DNA of 64,000 bases, from positions 124,001 to 188,000 of the forward strand of contig NZ_JAQQLF010000009.1 of the NCBI RefSeq assembly GCF_028548455.1, written 5' to 3'. The DNA is from Vogesella aquatica (GTDB lineage Bacteria > Pseudomonadota > Gammaproteobacteria > Burkholderiales > Chromobacteriaceae). The translations under genes were made by a program, and so were the position numbers. Of the stretch, positions 33,472-43,245 are shown piece after piece (within the stretch, counting starts at the first letter, position 1; the number at the start of each line of letters is the position of its first letter). The notes under the pieces are model-generated. The model was not told the origin of the DNA and ran no database searches. It saw nothing but the letters and a program-made list of their open reading frames with translations.

Positions 33472-34578
33472 CTACGCGGCAGGCGGCGCCGGCCACAGGC
33501 AATGCGGGCCGATGTCGGCCAGCGTGCGGCAGCCGGTCAGCGCCATGGTTACCTCCAGCTCTTCGTGCAGCGTGCGCAGCAAGTGGGCCACCCCCAGCGC
33601 GCCGGCTACTGCCAGCGCGTGGATAAACGGGCGGCCGATCAGCACCGCGCTGGCGCCCAGCGCCAAGGCCTTGAACACGTCGCTGCCGCGACGGATACCG
33701 CCGTCCAAGAGCAGCGGCACGCGGCCCTGCACCACGGCGGCGATGGCGGGCAGTGCGTCCAGCGCGGCCGGTACCGTGTCCAGCACGCGGCCACCGTGGT
33801 TGGACACCACCAGGCCGTCCACACCGTGCTGCAACGCCAGTTCGGCGTCGTGCGGCGACAGGATGCCTTTCAGCACAATCGGCAAGCGGGTCTGGCTGCG
33901 CAGCCAGGCGATGTCGGCCCAGCGCGGGGCGATGGCCATCATGCCGTCGAACACCCCACTCTGCCCTGCCGCCAGCGCTGGCTGGTACGGCACCATGCCG
34001 GCCAGATTTACCGCCGCCACGCCGTCGGGCAGGGCAAAGCCGGCGCGCTGCTCGACGTTGCGCACGCCGGCCAGCGGCGCGTCCACCGTCAACACCAGCG
34101 CGGTATAGCCGGCGGCTTCGGCACGCTGCACCAGCTGCGCCACCACGGCGCGGTCGTGCTGCCAGTACAGCTGGAACCACAGCGGCGACGGTGAGGCGGC
34201 AGCAATCTCTTCCAGCGGCGTGCTGGCCAGCGTGCTCACCAGCATGCTGCTGCCCATCACGCTGGCGGCGTAGGCGGCGCTGCGCTCGGCGTCGGGGTGC
34301 ACCAGTTTCTGGTAGGCCACCGGCGCCAGCAAAATCGGCATGGCCAGCGCCAGCCCCGGCAGGCGACAGCGGCTGTGGCCGCCTTGCACGTCGGCCAGTA
34401 CGCGGGGGTGCAGGCGATGGCGGGCAAAGGCCTGCAGGTTGGCCGCATGGCTCAGTTCGTCGGCGGCGGCGCTATCGATATAGGCGCTGGCGTTGGCCGA
34501 CATCATGCGCTGGGCGTAGCGCTGGTAGTCGGCGGCGGATACCAGGTCGGCGGGGATGTGATCCAGGTGCGGGCTCAT
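33472..34578 (-). CDS. FMN-dependent 2-hydroxy-acid dehydrogenase (LldD/GOX family)
   Basis: A 368-residue TIM-barrel flavoprotein. The catalytic His lies in L-V-V-S-N-H-G-G-R-V-L-D, and the FMN and substrate parts include P-I-L-L-A-P-V-A-Y and L-L-L-D-G-G-I-R-R-G-S-D-V-F-K-A-L-A-L-G-A. The family covers L-lactate dehydrogenase, glycolate oxidase and mandelate dehydrogenase; the substrate cannot be fixed from sequence alone. There is no membrane segment as in mandelate dehydrogenases. It is a single gene in the same direction as its neighbours. Confidence 0.9.
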   Translation of the reverse strand: MSPHLDHIPADLVSAADYQRYAQRMMSANASAYIDSAAADELSHAANLQAFARHRLHPRVLADVQGGHSRCRLPGLALAMPILLAPVAYQKLVHPDAERSAAYAASVMGSSMLVSTLASTPLEEIAAASPSPLWFQLYWQHDRAVVAQLVQRAEAAGYTALVLTVDAPLAGVRNVEQRAGFALPDGVAAVNLAGMVPYQPALAAGQSGVFDGMMAIAPRWADIAWLRSQTRLPIVLKGILSPHDAELALQHGVDGLVVSNHGGRVLDTVPAALDALPAIAAVVQGRVPLLLDGGIRRGSDVFKALALGASAVLIGRPFIHALAVAGALGVAHLLRTLHEELEVTMALTGCRTLADIGPHCLWPAPPAA

Positions 34579-34629
34579 GGCGGTAAGGCAGCAGGCAAAG
34601 CGCCACCCTACCCTAGATGGGAATAACTA

Positions 34630-35409
34630 TCAATCAATCAATACCGACAGCGGCAGCGGCTGGTCGGTAGCGCAGTCGTACAGCAGGTCGGTCACGCGGC
34701 CAGCCGGCAGGCAGCCGTAGCGCTGCGGTGCCACGATCATCAGCAAGCCATGGTCGGCCGGGCGCGGCAGCCAGCGCTCGTTGTCGCTGATGGTGATCGG
34801 CCCCACGCCAAAGCGGCGCAGCATGGGCAGCGAATAACTCCAGGCCTTGTACTGGCGCATGATGCGCGAAAAGCGCTGGTAGCCGTAGCTGGTAATCGCC
34901 GGGTCGACGCCGATGCGGGCAAAGAAAGCCAGCTCACGCTGGCGGGCTTCTTTTACTTCGGTAGCAAAACGCTGCCGCGCCTCGGCCTGGCGCTGCGGCG
35001 CAAAGCGCGCCAGATAGCTATCGCGCTGGCGGTGTGCCTCATCCATACCACCATGAAAAGCCAGCACAGCGTGGTAACCCAGCTCGCGCTGGCTGGCGGC
35101 GGTAAACACGTAGTTGGCGCAAGACGAATTACAGTAACGCGGCACGTGCACGCGCAAGCGGTGCTGCGCCACCCACTCGCCCAGCGCCAGCCCCAGGTTG
35201 AACGCGCCGCCGCTGCTGCTGATCACCAGCGTGTGCGGCTTCACCGCGGCCGCGTCGTACAGCGCGAACAGGCGCTGGTTGGCCGCCGCCGATAGCTCGC
35301 CGTCGTACACCAGCGCGTCGCCAGCGTAAGACAGCGTAACGCTGGTTTGCGCCAGTGCCTTCGCAGCCAGTAATGCGGCCAACAGCGCCGCGATGATCCT
35401 GATACCCAT
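34630..35409 (-). CDS. Periplasmic ClpP-like (COG3904-type) protein
   Basis: A 259-residue protein. ATG 35409 opens a signal peptide M-G-I-R-I-I-A-A-L-L-A-A-L-L-A-A-K-A-L-A. It is followed by L-V-I-S-S-S-G-G-A-F-N-L-G-L-A-L-G and C-N-S-S-C-A-N-Y-V-F-T-A-A, and F-H-G-G further on. These match the S-G-G, C-x-S-C-A and H elements of exported ClpP-fold proteins of unknown role. If it is a peptidase, the Ser in S-C-A would be the nucleophile. Longer upstream frames are rejected because a terminator lies there. Confidence 0.78.
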   Translation of the reverse strand: MGIRIIAALLAALLAAKALAQTSVTLSYAGDALVYDGELSAAANQRLFALYDAAAVKPHTLVISSSGGAFNLGLALGEWVAQHRLRVHVPRYCNSSCANYVFTAASQRELGYHAVLAFHGGMDEAHRQRDSYLARFAPQRQAEARQRFATEVKEARQRELAFFARIGVDPAITSYGYQRFSRIMRQYKAWSYSLPMLRRFGVGPITISDNERWLPRPADHGLLMIVAPQRYGCLPAGRVTDLLYDCATDQPLPLSVLID

Positions 35410-35443
35410 GCCCTTGCCTCCTGCCAGCACTATACAAGCACAA

Positions 35444-35470
35444 GAAAAACCCCGCTGCGTGCAGCGGGGT
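35444..35470 (-). terminator. Terminator after tnaA
   Basis: On the minus strand ACCCCGCTGC-AC-GCAGCGGGGT is followed by TTTTCTTG, 23 bases after the tryptophanase stop. Confidence 0.9.
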
Positions 35471-35492
35471 GTGGGGCAGGCAAGCAGTCGGC

Positions 35493-36881
35493 TTACAGCG
35501 GATGCAGGCGTGCGGTGAAGTGGCGCAGGATAGGCGGCTCGTAGTCGAAGCCCAAGCCACGGATGCTGCTGGCACGCTGCTGGATGTCGATCAGGCAGTC
35601 GGCGATGTAGTCCATGTGGTCGTTGGTGTATACGCGGCGCGGGATGGTCAGGCGCAGCAGCTCGAACGGCGACGGTTCCTGCTCGCCGGTAGCCGGGTTG
35701 CGGCCCAGCAGCAGCGAGCCGATTTCCACGCCGCGAATGCCGCCTTCCAGGTACAGCTCGCACGCCAGCGCGTGCGCCGGGAACTGCCCGGCCGGGATGT
35801 GCGGCAGCAGCTTCTTGGCGTCCACAAACACGGCGTGGCCACCGGTCGGCGTCTGGATCGGAATGCCACCGGCGGCCAACCTGTCGCCCAGGTACGCTAC
35901 CTGGCCGATGCGGTAGGCCAGATAGCCTTCGTCCATGCCTTCTTTCAGGCCCACCGCCAGCGCGGCCATGTCGCGGCCGGCCAGGCCGCCGTAGGTGACA
36001 AAGCCTTCCATCGCCACACAGCGCACCTGCACGCTGCGGAACAGGTCTTCGTCATCCTTGAAGCAGCACAGGCCGCCGATGTTCACCAGCGCGTCCTTCT
36101 TGGCCGACATGGTGAACATGTCGCCGTGGCTGAACATCTCGTACACGATGGCCGGTACCGACATGTTTGCGTAGTCCGGGTCGCGCTGCTGGATGAACCA
36201 GGCGTTTTCGGCAAAGCGCGCCGCGTCGATGATCACCGGAATGCCGTGGCGGCGCGCCAGCGCGGCCGACTCGCGGATGCTGGCCATGCTCACCGGCTGG
36301 CCACCGGCGCTGTTGCAGGTCACGGTGATGATCAGGCCGGCCACGTTGGCCGCACCGTGTTCTTCGATCAGCGCCGCCAGGCGCGGCAGGTCGAAGTCGC
36401 CTTTCCAGTCGTAGGCGGTGGTGGTGTCCAGCGCCTGCGGCGTCAGCACATTGATGGCACGCGCGCCAGCAATCTCTACGTGCGCCTTGGTGGTATCAAA
36501 GTGATAGTTGGACAAAAACACCGGCCGCTGGCTGCCGCAGCGTTTTACCAGCTCGGGGAACAGGATCTGCTCGGCACCACGGCCCTGGTGGGTGGGCATG
36601 GTATGGGCGTAGCCAAATACCTCTTTCACCGTGGCTTCCAGCTCGTAGAAGTTGCGGCTGCCGGCGTAGGCTTCGTCGCCCATCATCACGCCGGCCCACT
36701 GGCGGTCCGACATGGCGCCGGTACCGCTGTCGGTCAGCAGGTCGATGTACACGTCTTCACCGCGCAGCAGGAACGGGTTCCAGCCGGCAGCGGCCAGTGC
36801 CTCGCGGCGGTATTCGGGGGTGGTCTGCTTGATGGGCTCTACCATCTTGATGCGGAACGGTTCGGGGATGCGTCGTGCCAT
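35493..36881 (-). CDS. tnaA: Tryptophanase
   Basis: A 462-residue PLP enzyme that splits L-tryptophan to indole, pyruvate and ammonia. The N-terminal [10 protein letters not shown], the substrate site D-L-L-T-D-S-G-T and the PLP lysine in T-M-S-A-K-K-D are all present. It is nearer to tryptophanase than to tyrosine phenol-lyase: [20 protein letters not shown] and the C-terminal [10 protein letters not shown] are the tryptophanase forms. ATG 36881 has GGAG 9-12 bases upstream. A TnaC-type leader lies 201 bases upstream, so regulation by tryptophan-induced ribosome stalling is expected. No tnaB permease follows; instead a POT transporter is divergent. Confidence 0.93.
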   Translation of the reverse strand: MARRIPEPFRIKMVEPIKQTTPEYRREALAAAGWNPFLLRGEDVYIDLLTDSGTGAMSDRQWAGVMMGDEAYAGSRNFYELEATVKEVFGYAHTMPTHQGRGAEQILFPELVKRCGSQRPVFLSNYHFDTTKAHVEIAGARAINVLTPQALDTTTAYDWKGDFDLPRLAALIEEHGAANVAGLIITVTCNSAGGQPVSMASIRESAALARRHGIPVIIDAARFAENAWFIQQRDPDYANMSVPAIVYEMFSHGDMFTMSAKKDALVNIGGLCCFKDDEDLFRSVQVRCVAMEGFVTYGGLAGRDMAALAVGLKEGMDEGYLAYRIGQVAYLGDRLAAGGIPIQTPTGGHAVFVDAKKLLPHIPAGQFPAHALACELYLEGGIRGVEIGSLLLGRNPATGEQEPSPFELLRLTIPRRVYTNDHMDYIADCLIDIQQRASSIRGLGFDYEPPILRHFTARLHPL

Positions 36882-37082
36882 GTTGATGCTCCATGCCTGC
36901 GGCCAACCTTGCAGCCACACGCCACCGCACGCAGGTAGGGCAGGCGTGACGGGGCAGCGTAGCGGCACACTGCCGGCGCGACAACGGCGCGCAGCAAAGC
37001 AGCGTGGCAAGGCCACAGGTGTCGATTGATTGTTTAGATTGGCTTTAAAACAGACGGACAGCCGGGTGGCTGCCAAGGGGTA
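36882..37082 (-). promoter_or_regulatory. tna leader region with likely Rho-loading segment
   Basis: The 201 bases between the TnaC stop and tnaA (minus strand) begin TACCCCTTGG, a boxA-like sequence right after the stop, and are C-rich and G-poor in places, as required for Rho loading. E. coli has about 220 bases in the same position. A copy of AAGGTTGGCCGCA lies at the end (36899-36911, inverted on the plus strand). Confidence 0.6.
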
Positions 37083-37187
37083 TCAGGCGCGGGGGAAGTC
37101 GTTGGCCAGTACAACGTCGAGGTTATACCAGTTGGGCAGCAGGCTGCGGCAAGTGCTGCTTGCTGCGGGGCAAACTAGCGGTTTCAT
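37083..37187 (-). CDS. tnaC: TnaC leader peptide
   Basis: A 34-codon frame ending in TGA, with GGAG about seven bases before the ATG. The peptide has W20-Y-N-L-D24 and then P32-R-A-stop. In E. coli TnaC, W12, D16 and P24 keep the same spacing (W+4 = D, W+12 = P) and are the residues needed for tryptophan-dependent stalling at the stop codon. N22 also matches N14 of E. coli. It lies 201 bases before tnaA. I recall that the Proteus TnaC is also longer with W20 and P32. The reading frame, spacing and location are seen; stalling itself is inferred. Confidence 0.85.
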   Translation of the reverse strand: MKPLVCPAASSTCRSLLPNWYNLDVVLANDFPRA

Positions 37188-37510
37188 GCACGTTCTCCAG
37201 TGTGTCGGGTGGCCGCACGGGCCACACTGCAGCGTACGCCAGCTGCTGCCAGCCAGCAAGATTTATCGATGTTACAGCGCAGCAATTCGATAGCGAAACA
37301 AATTGCCCCCCGCTGGAATAATTACACTATACGAGTATGCATAACAAATAAGTTTCACCAATTTATTACAATATAACGCCATGAATGTTCAATTTTGCGC
37401 ATTTTTATATTGCATTAACGCCAAAGCATCAGCACAATCCGACCCCTTGCCAAAGTCCGCCATATAAAAACAGGGCTGTGCACCTCACTCATCACTAGAG
37501 AAAGACCCTC
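37188..37510. promoter_or_regulatory. Divergent promoter region tnaC-tnaA / POT transporter
   Basis: About 320 bases. On the minus strand a TATAGT -10-like element with a weak -35 lies near 37330, an arrangement usual for activator-dependent (catabolite-controlled) tna promoters. A stem GTGGCC/GGCCAC lies just before the leader. No exact CRP site is claimed. Confidence 0.5.
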
Positions 37511-38881
37511 ATGTACCGACAACACCCCCGCGGTCTGTACCTGCTGTTCGTGACCGAAATGTGGGAACGCTTCAGCTACTACGGCATGCGCGCCATCTTC
37601 GTGCTGTTCATGGTGAAGGCGCTGATGTTCGACAAGGCCTACGCCTCCGAAATCTACGGCAGCTACACCGGCCTGGTGTACTTTGCGCCGCTGCTGGGCG
37701 GCTATATTGCCGACCGCTACTGGGGCAACCGCCGCGCCATTGTCTGCGGTGCGCTGCTGATGGCCGCCGGCCAGTTTTCCATGTTCTTTGCCGCCACGCT
37801 GTACCAGCAGCCGGCTACCGCCACCCCGCTGATGTTCGGCGGCCTGGCGCTGCTGATCGCCGGTAACGGCCTGTTCAAACCGAATATTTCGTCCATGGTG
37901 GGCCAGCTGTACCCCGCCGGCGACAAGCGTGTGGATTCCGCCTTCACCCTGTTCTACATGGGCATCAACGCCGGTGCGCTGCTGGCGCCGCTGGTATGCG
38001 GCACACTGGGCGATACCGGCCACCCGGCCGATTTCAGATGGGGCTTCCTGGCAGCCGGCATCGGCATGCTGGTGTCGCTGGCGCTGTTCCTGAGCTACCG
38101 CTCCCGCTACCTGGTGACGCCGGAAGGCGCCGCCATCGGCCTGCCGCCCAAGCGCCATCATGAAAGCGGCGAGAAAATCCGCCATGCCCCGCTGACGCGC
38201 GAAGAAAAAGACCGCCTGGCGGTGATCATGCTGCTGTCGGCGTTCGTGATCTTCTTCTGGTCCGCCTTCGAGCAGGCCGGCGCTTCGCTGACCTTCTTTG
38301 CCGAAGAGCAGACCAACCGCCAGCTGCTGGGCTGGACGGTACCGGCTTCGTTCTTCCAGAGCATCAACCCGGTGGTGATCGTGGTGTGCGCACCGCTGTT
38401 TGCCTGGCTATGGCTGACGCTGGGCAAGAAGGGCCTGGAGCCGAACTCGCCGATGAAAATGGCCATCGGCTTGCTGCTGCTGGCCATCGGTTACCTGATC
38501 ATCGCGCTGGGCGTCACCGGCCTGGAGCCGGGCGTGAAAGTGAGCATGCTGTGGCTGATCAGCCTGTACAGCATCCACACCTTCGGCGAGCTGTGCCTGT
38601 CGCCTATCGGCCTGTCGCTGGTAGTGAAGCTGTCGCCGGCACGCCTGGTGTCGATGATGATGGGTGTGTGGTTCCTGTCCAGCGCGCTGGCCAACAAGTT
38701 TGCCGGCGTACTGTCCGGCCTGTACCCGGAGCCGGGCAAGCCGCTGCCGGTATTCATGGGCTATACCGTGGCCAACCTGCACGACTTCTTCATGCTGTTC
38801 GTGCTGTTGGCCGGCAGCGCCGCACTGGTGCTGTTCCTGCTGTCGGGCAAGCTGAAGAAAATGATGCACGGCCTGGGCTGA
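37511..38881 (+). CDS. POT family di/tripeptide transporter
   Basis: A 456-residue proton-coupled oligopeptide transporter with about fourteen helices. The signature E-M-W-E-R-F-S-Y-Y-G-M-R-A (ExxERFxYY) is at the start, followed by G-G-Y-I-A-D-R-Y-W-G and N-I-S-S-M-V-G. It imports small peptides with protons, a possible source of tryptophan for the adjacent tryptophanase. It is divergent from tnaCA with 323 bases between. The C-terminal L-L-S-G-K-L-K-K-M is basic. Confidence 0.92.
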   Translation: MYRQHPRGLYLLFVTEMWERFSYYGMRAIFVLFMVKALMFDKAYASEIYGSYTGLVYFAPLLGGYIADRYWGNRRAIVCGALLMAAGQFSMFFAATLYQQPATATPLMFGGLALLIAGNGLFKPNISSMVGQLYPAGDKRVDSAFTLFYMGINAGALLAPLVCGTLGDTGHPADFRWGFLAAGIGMLVSLALFLSYRSRYLVTPEGAAIGLPPKRHHESGEKIRHAPLTREEKDRLAVIMLLSAFVIFFWSAFEQAGASLTFFAEEQTNRQLLGWTVPASFFQSINPVVIVVCAPLFAWLWLTLGKKGLEPNSPMKMAIGLLLLAIGYLIIALGVTGLEPGVKVSMLWLISLYSIHTFGELCLSPIGLSLVVKLSPARLVSMMMGVWFLSSALANKFAGVLSGLYPEPGKPLPVFMGYTVANLHDFFMLFVLLAGSAALVLFLLSGKLKKMMHGLG

Positions 38882-39040
38882 TCGTACGTGCACGATCTGC
38901 TGCGCGTGGGCGATACGGCGTTAAAAGCGCCTTTGGCATGCTCATTTACCATGTGTAAACTGCGCTGCCTCAGTCACTTTCGCCTGGTCTCGCGCCCGCT
39001 CGCAAGATAGTGAATACGTTCACCAGCCTGCTACATCGAT

Positions 39041-39075
39041 AAAAAAGCCGGTTCGCGCACGCGACCGGCTTTTTT
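39041..39075. terminator. Bidirectional terminator
   Basis: AAAAAAGCCGGT and ACCGGCTTTTTT form perfect 12-base arms around an 11-base loop. It serves the POT gene on plus and the pseudouridine synthase gene on minus. Confidence 0.92.
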
Positions 39076-39102
39076 CATCTATGCCCTGGCTGGGGCAAAC
39101 GC

Positions 39103-39780
39103 TTACAGCACCGGCCACGGCAGGCCGGCCGGCGGGTTGGCCGCCAGGTAAGCGGCCAGTGCGTCTTGCGGCCAACGTTCGCCCCACACCGGCGGGCACA
39201 CAAAGCGATGTACCTCGCCCGCCAGCGTGAAGGCCAACGCGTAGGCGTGCAGGTAGCCGCGATCGGCCGCGCTACCGCCGTATAGCGCATCGCCCAGGAT
39301 GGGTGCGCCCAGCGACTTCATCGCCACGCGCAACTGGTGGGTCTTGCCGGTGCGCGGGCGCAGCACGAACAGGCGCAGGCCGGGCGCCAGGCTGTAGCTG
39401 AAAAACTGGGTCACCGCAGGGTTGGCCGCGCTTTTGCACAGCTTCCAGGCGCCGCCACGGCCCTTGTCCATATCGCCCTTGATCAGGCCCTGTTTGCGTG
39501 CCGGCTTGGCGTCGGACAGTGCCAGATAATATTTTTCCACCTCGCGCCCGGCAAAGGCCGCACCCAGCTCGGCGGCGGTGGCCTGGCTGCGCGCCACCAC
39601 GATCAGGCCGCTGGTGATGCGGTCCAGCCTGTGCACCGGCCATAGCGCGTCGTCTTGCAGGCCGTCACGCAGGGCGTCCATCAGGCCGGGGGCGTCGTCT
39701 TCGCGGTGAAAGCTGACGCCCGGTGCCTTGTGAATCACGTAAAACTGCGGGTGGGTATGAACGAGCTGGTAGGCAGACAT
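39103..39780 (-). CDS. RluA-family pseudouridine synthase
   Basis: A 225-residue enzyme. The catalytic Asp lies in H-R-L-D-R-I-T-S-G, and R-P-R-T-G-K-T-H-Q-L-R-V with G-D-A-L-Y-G-G complete the family pattern. There is no S4 domain at the N-terminus, so it is a short RluA-type enzyme; the target (23S rRNA or tRNA) cannot be given. The start M-S-A-Y-Q-L-V-H is the only ATG before the first conserved strand. Confidence 0.88.
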   Translation of the reverse strand: MSAYQLVHTHPQFYVIHKAPGVSFHREDDAPGLMDALRDGLQDDALWPVHRLDRITSGLIVVARSQATAAELGAAFAGREVEKYYLALSDAKPARKQGLIKGDMDKGRGGAWKLCKSAANPAVTQFFSYSLAPGLRLFVLRPRTGKTHQLRVAMKSLGAPILGDALYGGSAADRGYLHAYALAFTLAGEVHRFVCPPVWGERWPQDALAAYLAANPPAGLPWPVL

Positions 39781-39852
39781 GGCGGGCTTTCGGTAATGAG
39801 GCGCGCATTGTAGGGTAAAGCTGCCACAGGCCCAAGCTGGCGTACAGCGCTG

Positions 39853-40299
39853 TCAGCCTGCCCTGGCCTGCGGCCCTGGCCACTCCAGATTGAGAAAATC
39901 CGGCTCCATGCCGGCGATGTGGTAGCCCATTTCGGCATAAAAGGCACGCACCGGTTTGTCGTTGCGCAGGCAGCTGAGCGTAACGCGGCCGCTGCTCAGG
40001 CTGTGCAGGTGCGCCAGCACGCGCCGCCCCACGCCCTGGCGGCGCCAATTGTCCAGCACCACCAGCAGGTGCACGTGCAGGCCATAATCGCGGCGCGACA
40101 GGCTCAGCAAGGCCACCTCCTGGCCCTGGTGGCGGTACCAGAACAAGGTACCGGCGGTAAAACTCTGCTCGAAGCCCTGCCGCTGCAGCACCGGATCCCA
40201 GCCGGCGCAGCGGCTGAGCTTGCCTTGCATGCCGGCGCAGTAAATGGCGTAGGCGCGCGGCTTGTCCAGCGCGGTGAGCGGCACCAGGCCTTCTTTCAT
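39853..40299 (-). CDS. GNAT-family acetyltransferase
   Basis: A 148-residue protein with the acetyl-CoA site R-R-Q-G-V-G-R-R-V-L in the centre, a beta strand before it (V-H-L-L-V-V-L-D) and the N-D-K-P-V-R-A-F-Y-A-E-M-G-Y ending. The substrate is unknown. Its ATG overlaps the stop of the thioesterase gene (ATGA), so they are translated together. Confidence 0.85.
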   Translation of the reverse strand: MKEGLVPLTALDKPRAYAIYCAGMQGKLSRCAGWDPVLQRQGFEQSFTAGTLFWYRHQGQEVALLSLSRRDYGLHVHLLVVLDNWRRQGVGRRVLAHLHSLSSGRVTLSCLRNDKPVRAFYAEMGYHIAGMEPDFLNLEWPGPQARAG

Positions 40300-40781
40300 G
40301 CCGTGCCAGCCTGCTGCATGCGTTGCTCGGCTTCCAGCCGCATCTGTTTGCGGATTTCGGCTTCGCGGAAGCGCTTCTTGTGGGTATCGCTCTCCAGCGC
40401 CAGCGGCGGCACCGGCATGGCTTTGCCGTCTGCCCAGGCCACCATGGTGAAGTAGCAGCTATTGGTATGGCGCACGGTGCGCTGCTGGATGTTCTCGGCC
40501 ACCACCTTGATACCCACTTCCATGGAGGTGCGGCCAACGTGGTTCACGCTGGCCAGAAAGGTGACCATCTCGCCCACGTGGATAGGCTGTTTGAACAATA
40601 CCTGGTCTACCGACAGCGTCACCACATAACAGCCGGCGTAGCGGCTGGCGCAAGCGTAGGCTACCTGGTCCAGCAGCTTGAGCAGTACCCCGCCGTGGAC
40701 GTTGCCGGAAAAATTGGCCATGTCCGGCGTCATCAGCACCGACATGGTGAGCTCGCGCTGGTTAACAGAGTGTTCAGTCAT
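40296..40781 (-). CDS. Hotdog-fold acyl-CoA thioesterase
   Basis: A 161-residue single-hotdog protein of the YciA/cytosolic thioesterase type. The core G-N-V-H-G-G-V-L-L-K-L-L-D and V-G-R-T-S-M-E-V-G are conserved. ATG 40781 (M-T-E-H-S) has AAGGAA 9-10 bases upstream, and an ATG at 40802 is possible. It hydrolyses acyl-CoA. It is coupled to the GNAT gene and divergent from an ABC exporter. Confidence 0.88.
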   Translation of the reverse strand: MTEHSVNQRELTMSVLMTPDMANFSGNVHGGVLLKLLDQVAYACASRYAGCYVVTLSVDQVLFKQPIHVGEMVTFLASVNHVGRTSMEVGIKVVAENIQQRTVRHTNSCYFTMVAWADGKAMPVPPLALESDTHKKRFREAEIRKQMRLEAEQRMQQAGTA

Positions 40782-40856
40782 TGCGACGTATTCCTTTTTC
40801 ATTCTTATTGCATGGCGGCGTACAATCGCCGTCCCCCCTAATACCAGCCCGATACC

Positions 40857-42617
40857 ATGTCATCCCTGTCACGGCTCTTTCATTATGCCCGCCAGTACCG
40901 GCGGGATGCTTATCTTGCCTCGGCATTTTCTGCCATCAACAAGTTTTTCGATATCCTGCCCGAAGTACTGATCGGCGTGGCAGTCGATGTGGTAGTCAGC
41001 AAACAGGATTCCTTTCTGGCACGCCTGGGCATTACCGACAGCTTTGACCAGCTGTTGTGGCTGGGCGGGCTCACGGTGCTGATCTGGGCGGGCGAATCAC
41101 TGTTCGAATACCTGTACCAGCTGCGCTGGCGCAACCTGGCGCAAAACCTGCAGCACGCACTACGCCTGGACGCCTACGGCCATGTACAAAAGCTGCCACT
41201 GTCTTACTTTGAAGACAAGCGCACCGGCAGCCTGATGTCCATCCTGAACGACGACATCAACCAGATGGAACGCTTTCTCAACGGCGGCGCCAACAGCATC
41301 ATCCAGGTGGTGTGTTCCTCCATTATGGTGGGTGCCGTGTTCTTTTACCTGGCACCGCAGCTGGCCATGCTGGCGCTGTTTCCGGTGCCGCTGATTCTGG
41401 TGGGTACGTTCTGGTTCCAGAAACGCATTGCCCCGCGCTACAGCGCCGTGCGCGAAGCCGCCGGCGTGATCAACGGCCGCCTCAGCAACAACCTGCTGGG
41501 TATTGCCACCATCAAGGCGTTTACCGCCGAAGCGTTTGAAGCCGAACATATCCGCCAGGCCAGCGAGCACTACCGCCAGACCAACGCGGCGGCCATCCGC
41601 CTGTCGTCGGCCATTATCCCGGTGATCCGCATGGCCATTCTGGCCGGCTTCGTGGTGACACTGGTGTACGGCGGCTGGCTGGCGCTGCACGGCGACATCG
41701 GTGTGGGCAGCTATTCGGTGCTGGTGTACCTCACCCAGCGGCTGCTGTGGCCACTGGTGGGGCTGGCCGATATTGCCGACCTGTACCAGCGCTCGATGAC
41801 CGCCATCGACCGTGTGCTTGACGTGCTCTCCACACCCGTCTCGATACCGTACGACGGCAAAGCGCTGCCAAGCGGCACAGTATCCGGCAGCCTGGCTTTC
41901 GAAAACCTGTCATTCGGCTACGGTGACCTCACCGTACTGCACAATGTGTCGCTTACCGTGCCTGCCGGCCGCACCGTGGCTTTTGTGGGTGCCACCGGCT
42001 CGGGCAAGAGCACGCTGGTCAAGCTGTTACTGCGTTTTTATGAGGCCCCGGCCGGGGCGATAAGGCTGGATGGCCACGATATCCGCGAGCTGTCGCTCAC
42101 CGACCTGCGCCGCCAGATTGGCTACGTCAGCCAGGATGTGTTCCTGACCGATGGCAGCGTGGCAGACAATATTGCCTACGGCATGGGCGAGGTTGGCCGC
42201 AGCGCCATCGAAGCCGCCGCCCGCGCCGCCGAGGCGCACGAGTTCATCGCCCGCCTGCCGCAGGGCTACGACACCCCGGTGGGCGAACGCGGCCAGAAAC
42301 TCTCCGGCGGCCAGCGCCAGCGCCTGGCCCTGGCGCGCGCCATCCTGAAAGACCCGCGCATCCTGATACTGGACGAAGCCACCAGCGCGGTGGACAACGA
42401 AACCGAGGCCGCCATCCAGCGCTCGCTGGACGTAGTATCGCGCGGGCGCACCACACTGGTGATTGCGCACCGCCTGTCTACCGTACGCCACGCCGACTGC
42501 ATCCACGTGATGGAGCACGGCCAGATTGTGGAATCGGGCACCCACGCGCTGCTGCTGGCGCAAAACGGCAGCTACGCGGCACTGTGGCGCCTGCAGACGG
42601 GCGAACGCCAAGCCTGA
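40857..42617 (+). CDS. ABC exporter (MsbA-like)
   Basis: A 586-residue half transporter: six membrane helices (residues about 20-310) and a nucleotide-binding domain. Walker A is G-A-T-G-S-G-K-S-T, the signature L-S-G-G-Q-R-Q-R-L, and Walker [10 protein letters not shown]. It probably acts as a homodimer exporting a lipid or hydrophobic compound; the substrate is not given by sequence. No accessory genes lie beside it. Confidence 0.9.
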   Translation: MSSLSRLFHYARQYRRDAYLASAFSAINKFFDILPEVLIGVAVDVVVSKQDSFLARLGITDSFDQLLWLGGLTVLIWAGESLFEYLYQLRWRNLAQNLQHALRLDAYGHVQKLPLSYFEDKRTGSLMSILNDDINQMERFLNGGANSIIQVVCSSIMVGAVFFYLAPQLAMLALFPVPLILVGTFWFQKRIAPRYSAVREAAGVINGRLSNNLLGIATIKAFTAEAFEAEHIRQASEHYRQTNAAAIRLSSAIIPVIRMAILAGFVVTLVYGGWLALHGDIGVGSYSVLVYLTQRLLWPLVGLADIADLYQRSMTAIDRVLDVLSTPVSIPYDGKALPSGTVSGSLAFENLSFGYGDLTVLHNVSLTVPAGRTVAFVGATGSGKSTLVKLLLRFYEAPAGAIRLDGHDIRELSLTDLRRQIGYVSQDVFLTDGSVADNIAYGMGEVGRSAIEAAARAAEAHEFIARLPQGYDTPVGERGQKLSGGQRQRLALARAILKDPRILILDEATSAVDNETEAAIQRSLDVVSRGRTTLVIAHRLSTVRHADCIHVMEHGQIVESGTHALLLAQNGSYAALWRLQTGERQA

Positions 42618-42710
42618 GCGGATACCCCATTGCCATGTACGGCCTGCTGCAAACAGCAGGCCGCTTTTTATGGTCTATGCTTATAGGCAACAGCCAGCAC
42701 CCCGATTGAA

Positions 42711-43241
42711 ATGAGCATAAGCGCCAGCACTGCGGCCAACTACGGCAGCCCCTACGCCAACCCAGCCAGCCCGGCAAGCGGCACTGGCCGCGGCCAGAGC
42801 GGCACCGTAGCTTTGAGCGAAGAGGAAGAAAAGCAGGTAGAAAAGCTGAAAGCACGCGATAGCGAAGTGCGCGCCCACGAACAGGCGCACATGGCCGCAG
42901 CCGGCGGCGTCAGCGTCAGCGGCCCCAGCTACAGCTACCAGCAAGGCCCGGATGGCAAACGCTACGCCGTAGGCGGCAATGTCAGCATCGATGCCAGCCC
43001 GGGGCGCACGCCGGAAGATACCCTGCGCAAGGCGCAGGCGGTACAGCGTGCCGCGCTGGCACCCGCCGAGCCCTCCGGCCAGGACCAGGCCGTGGCCGCG
43101 CAAGCACGGCAGATGGCGCTGCAGGCCATGGCCGAGCAGGCCGCAGCCCGTCAGGCGGGTAATAGCATAGAGAAAACCTACCAGCCGCAAGACAGCACGG
43201 CCCCCGCCCTGCAAGGTCGCGGCATTGATACACAGGCATGA
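42711..43241 (+). CDS. Putative metalloprotease-like protein (SprA-related)
   Basis: A 176-residue protein whose centre is V-R-A-H-E-Q-A-H-M-A-A-A-G-G with G-P-S-Y-S-Y-Q-Q-G-P-D-G-K-R-Y-A-V-G-G. H-E-x-x-H is a zinc-protease-like motif. This matches a small family of unknown role annotated as putative metalloprotease in several proteobacteria. The N-terminus is Ser/Ala/Pro-rich and the C-terminus Ala/Gln-rich helical. No signal peptide is seen. Confidence 0.78.
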   Translation: MSISASTAANYGSPYANPASPASGTGRGQSGTVALSEEEEKQVEKLKARDSEVRAHEQAHMAAAGGVSVSGPSYSYQQGPDGKRYAVGGNVSIDASPGRTPEDTLRKAQAVQRAALAPAEPSGQDQAVAAQARQMALQAMAEQAAARQAGNSIEKTYQPQDSTAPALQGRGIDTQA

Positions 43242-43245
43242 CACC

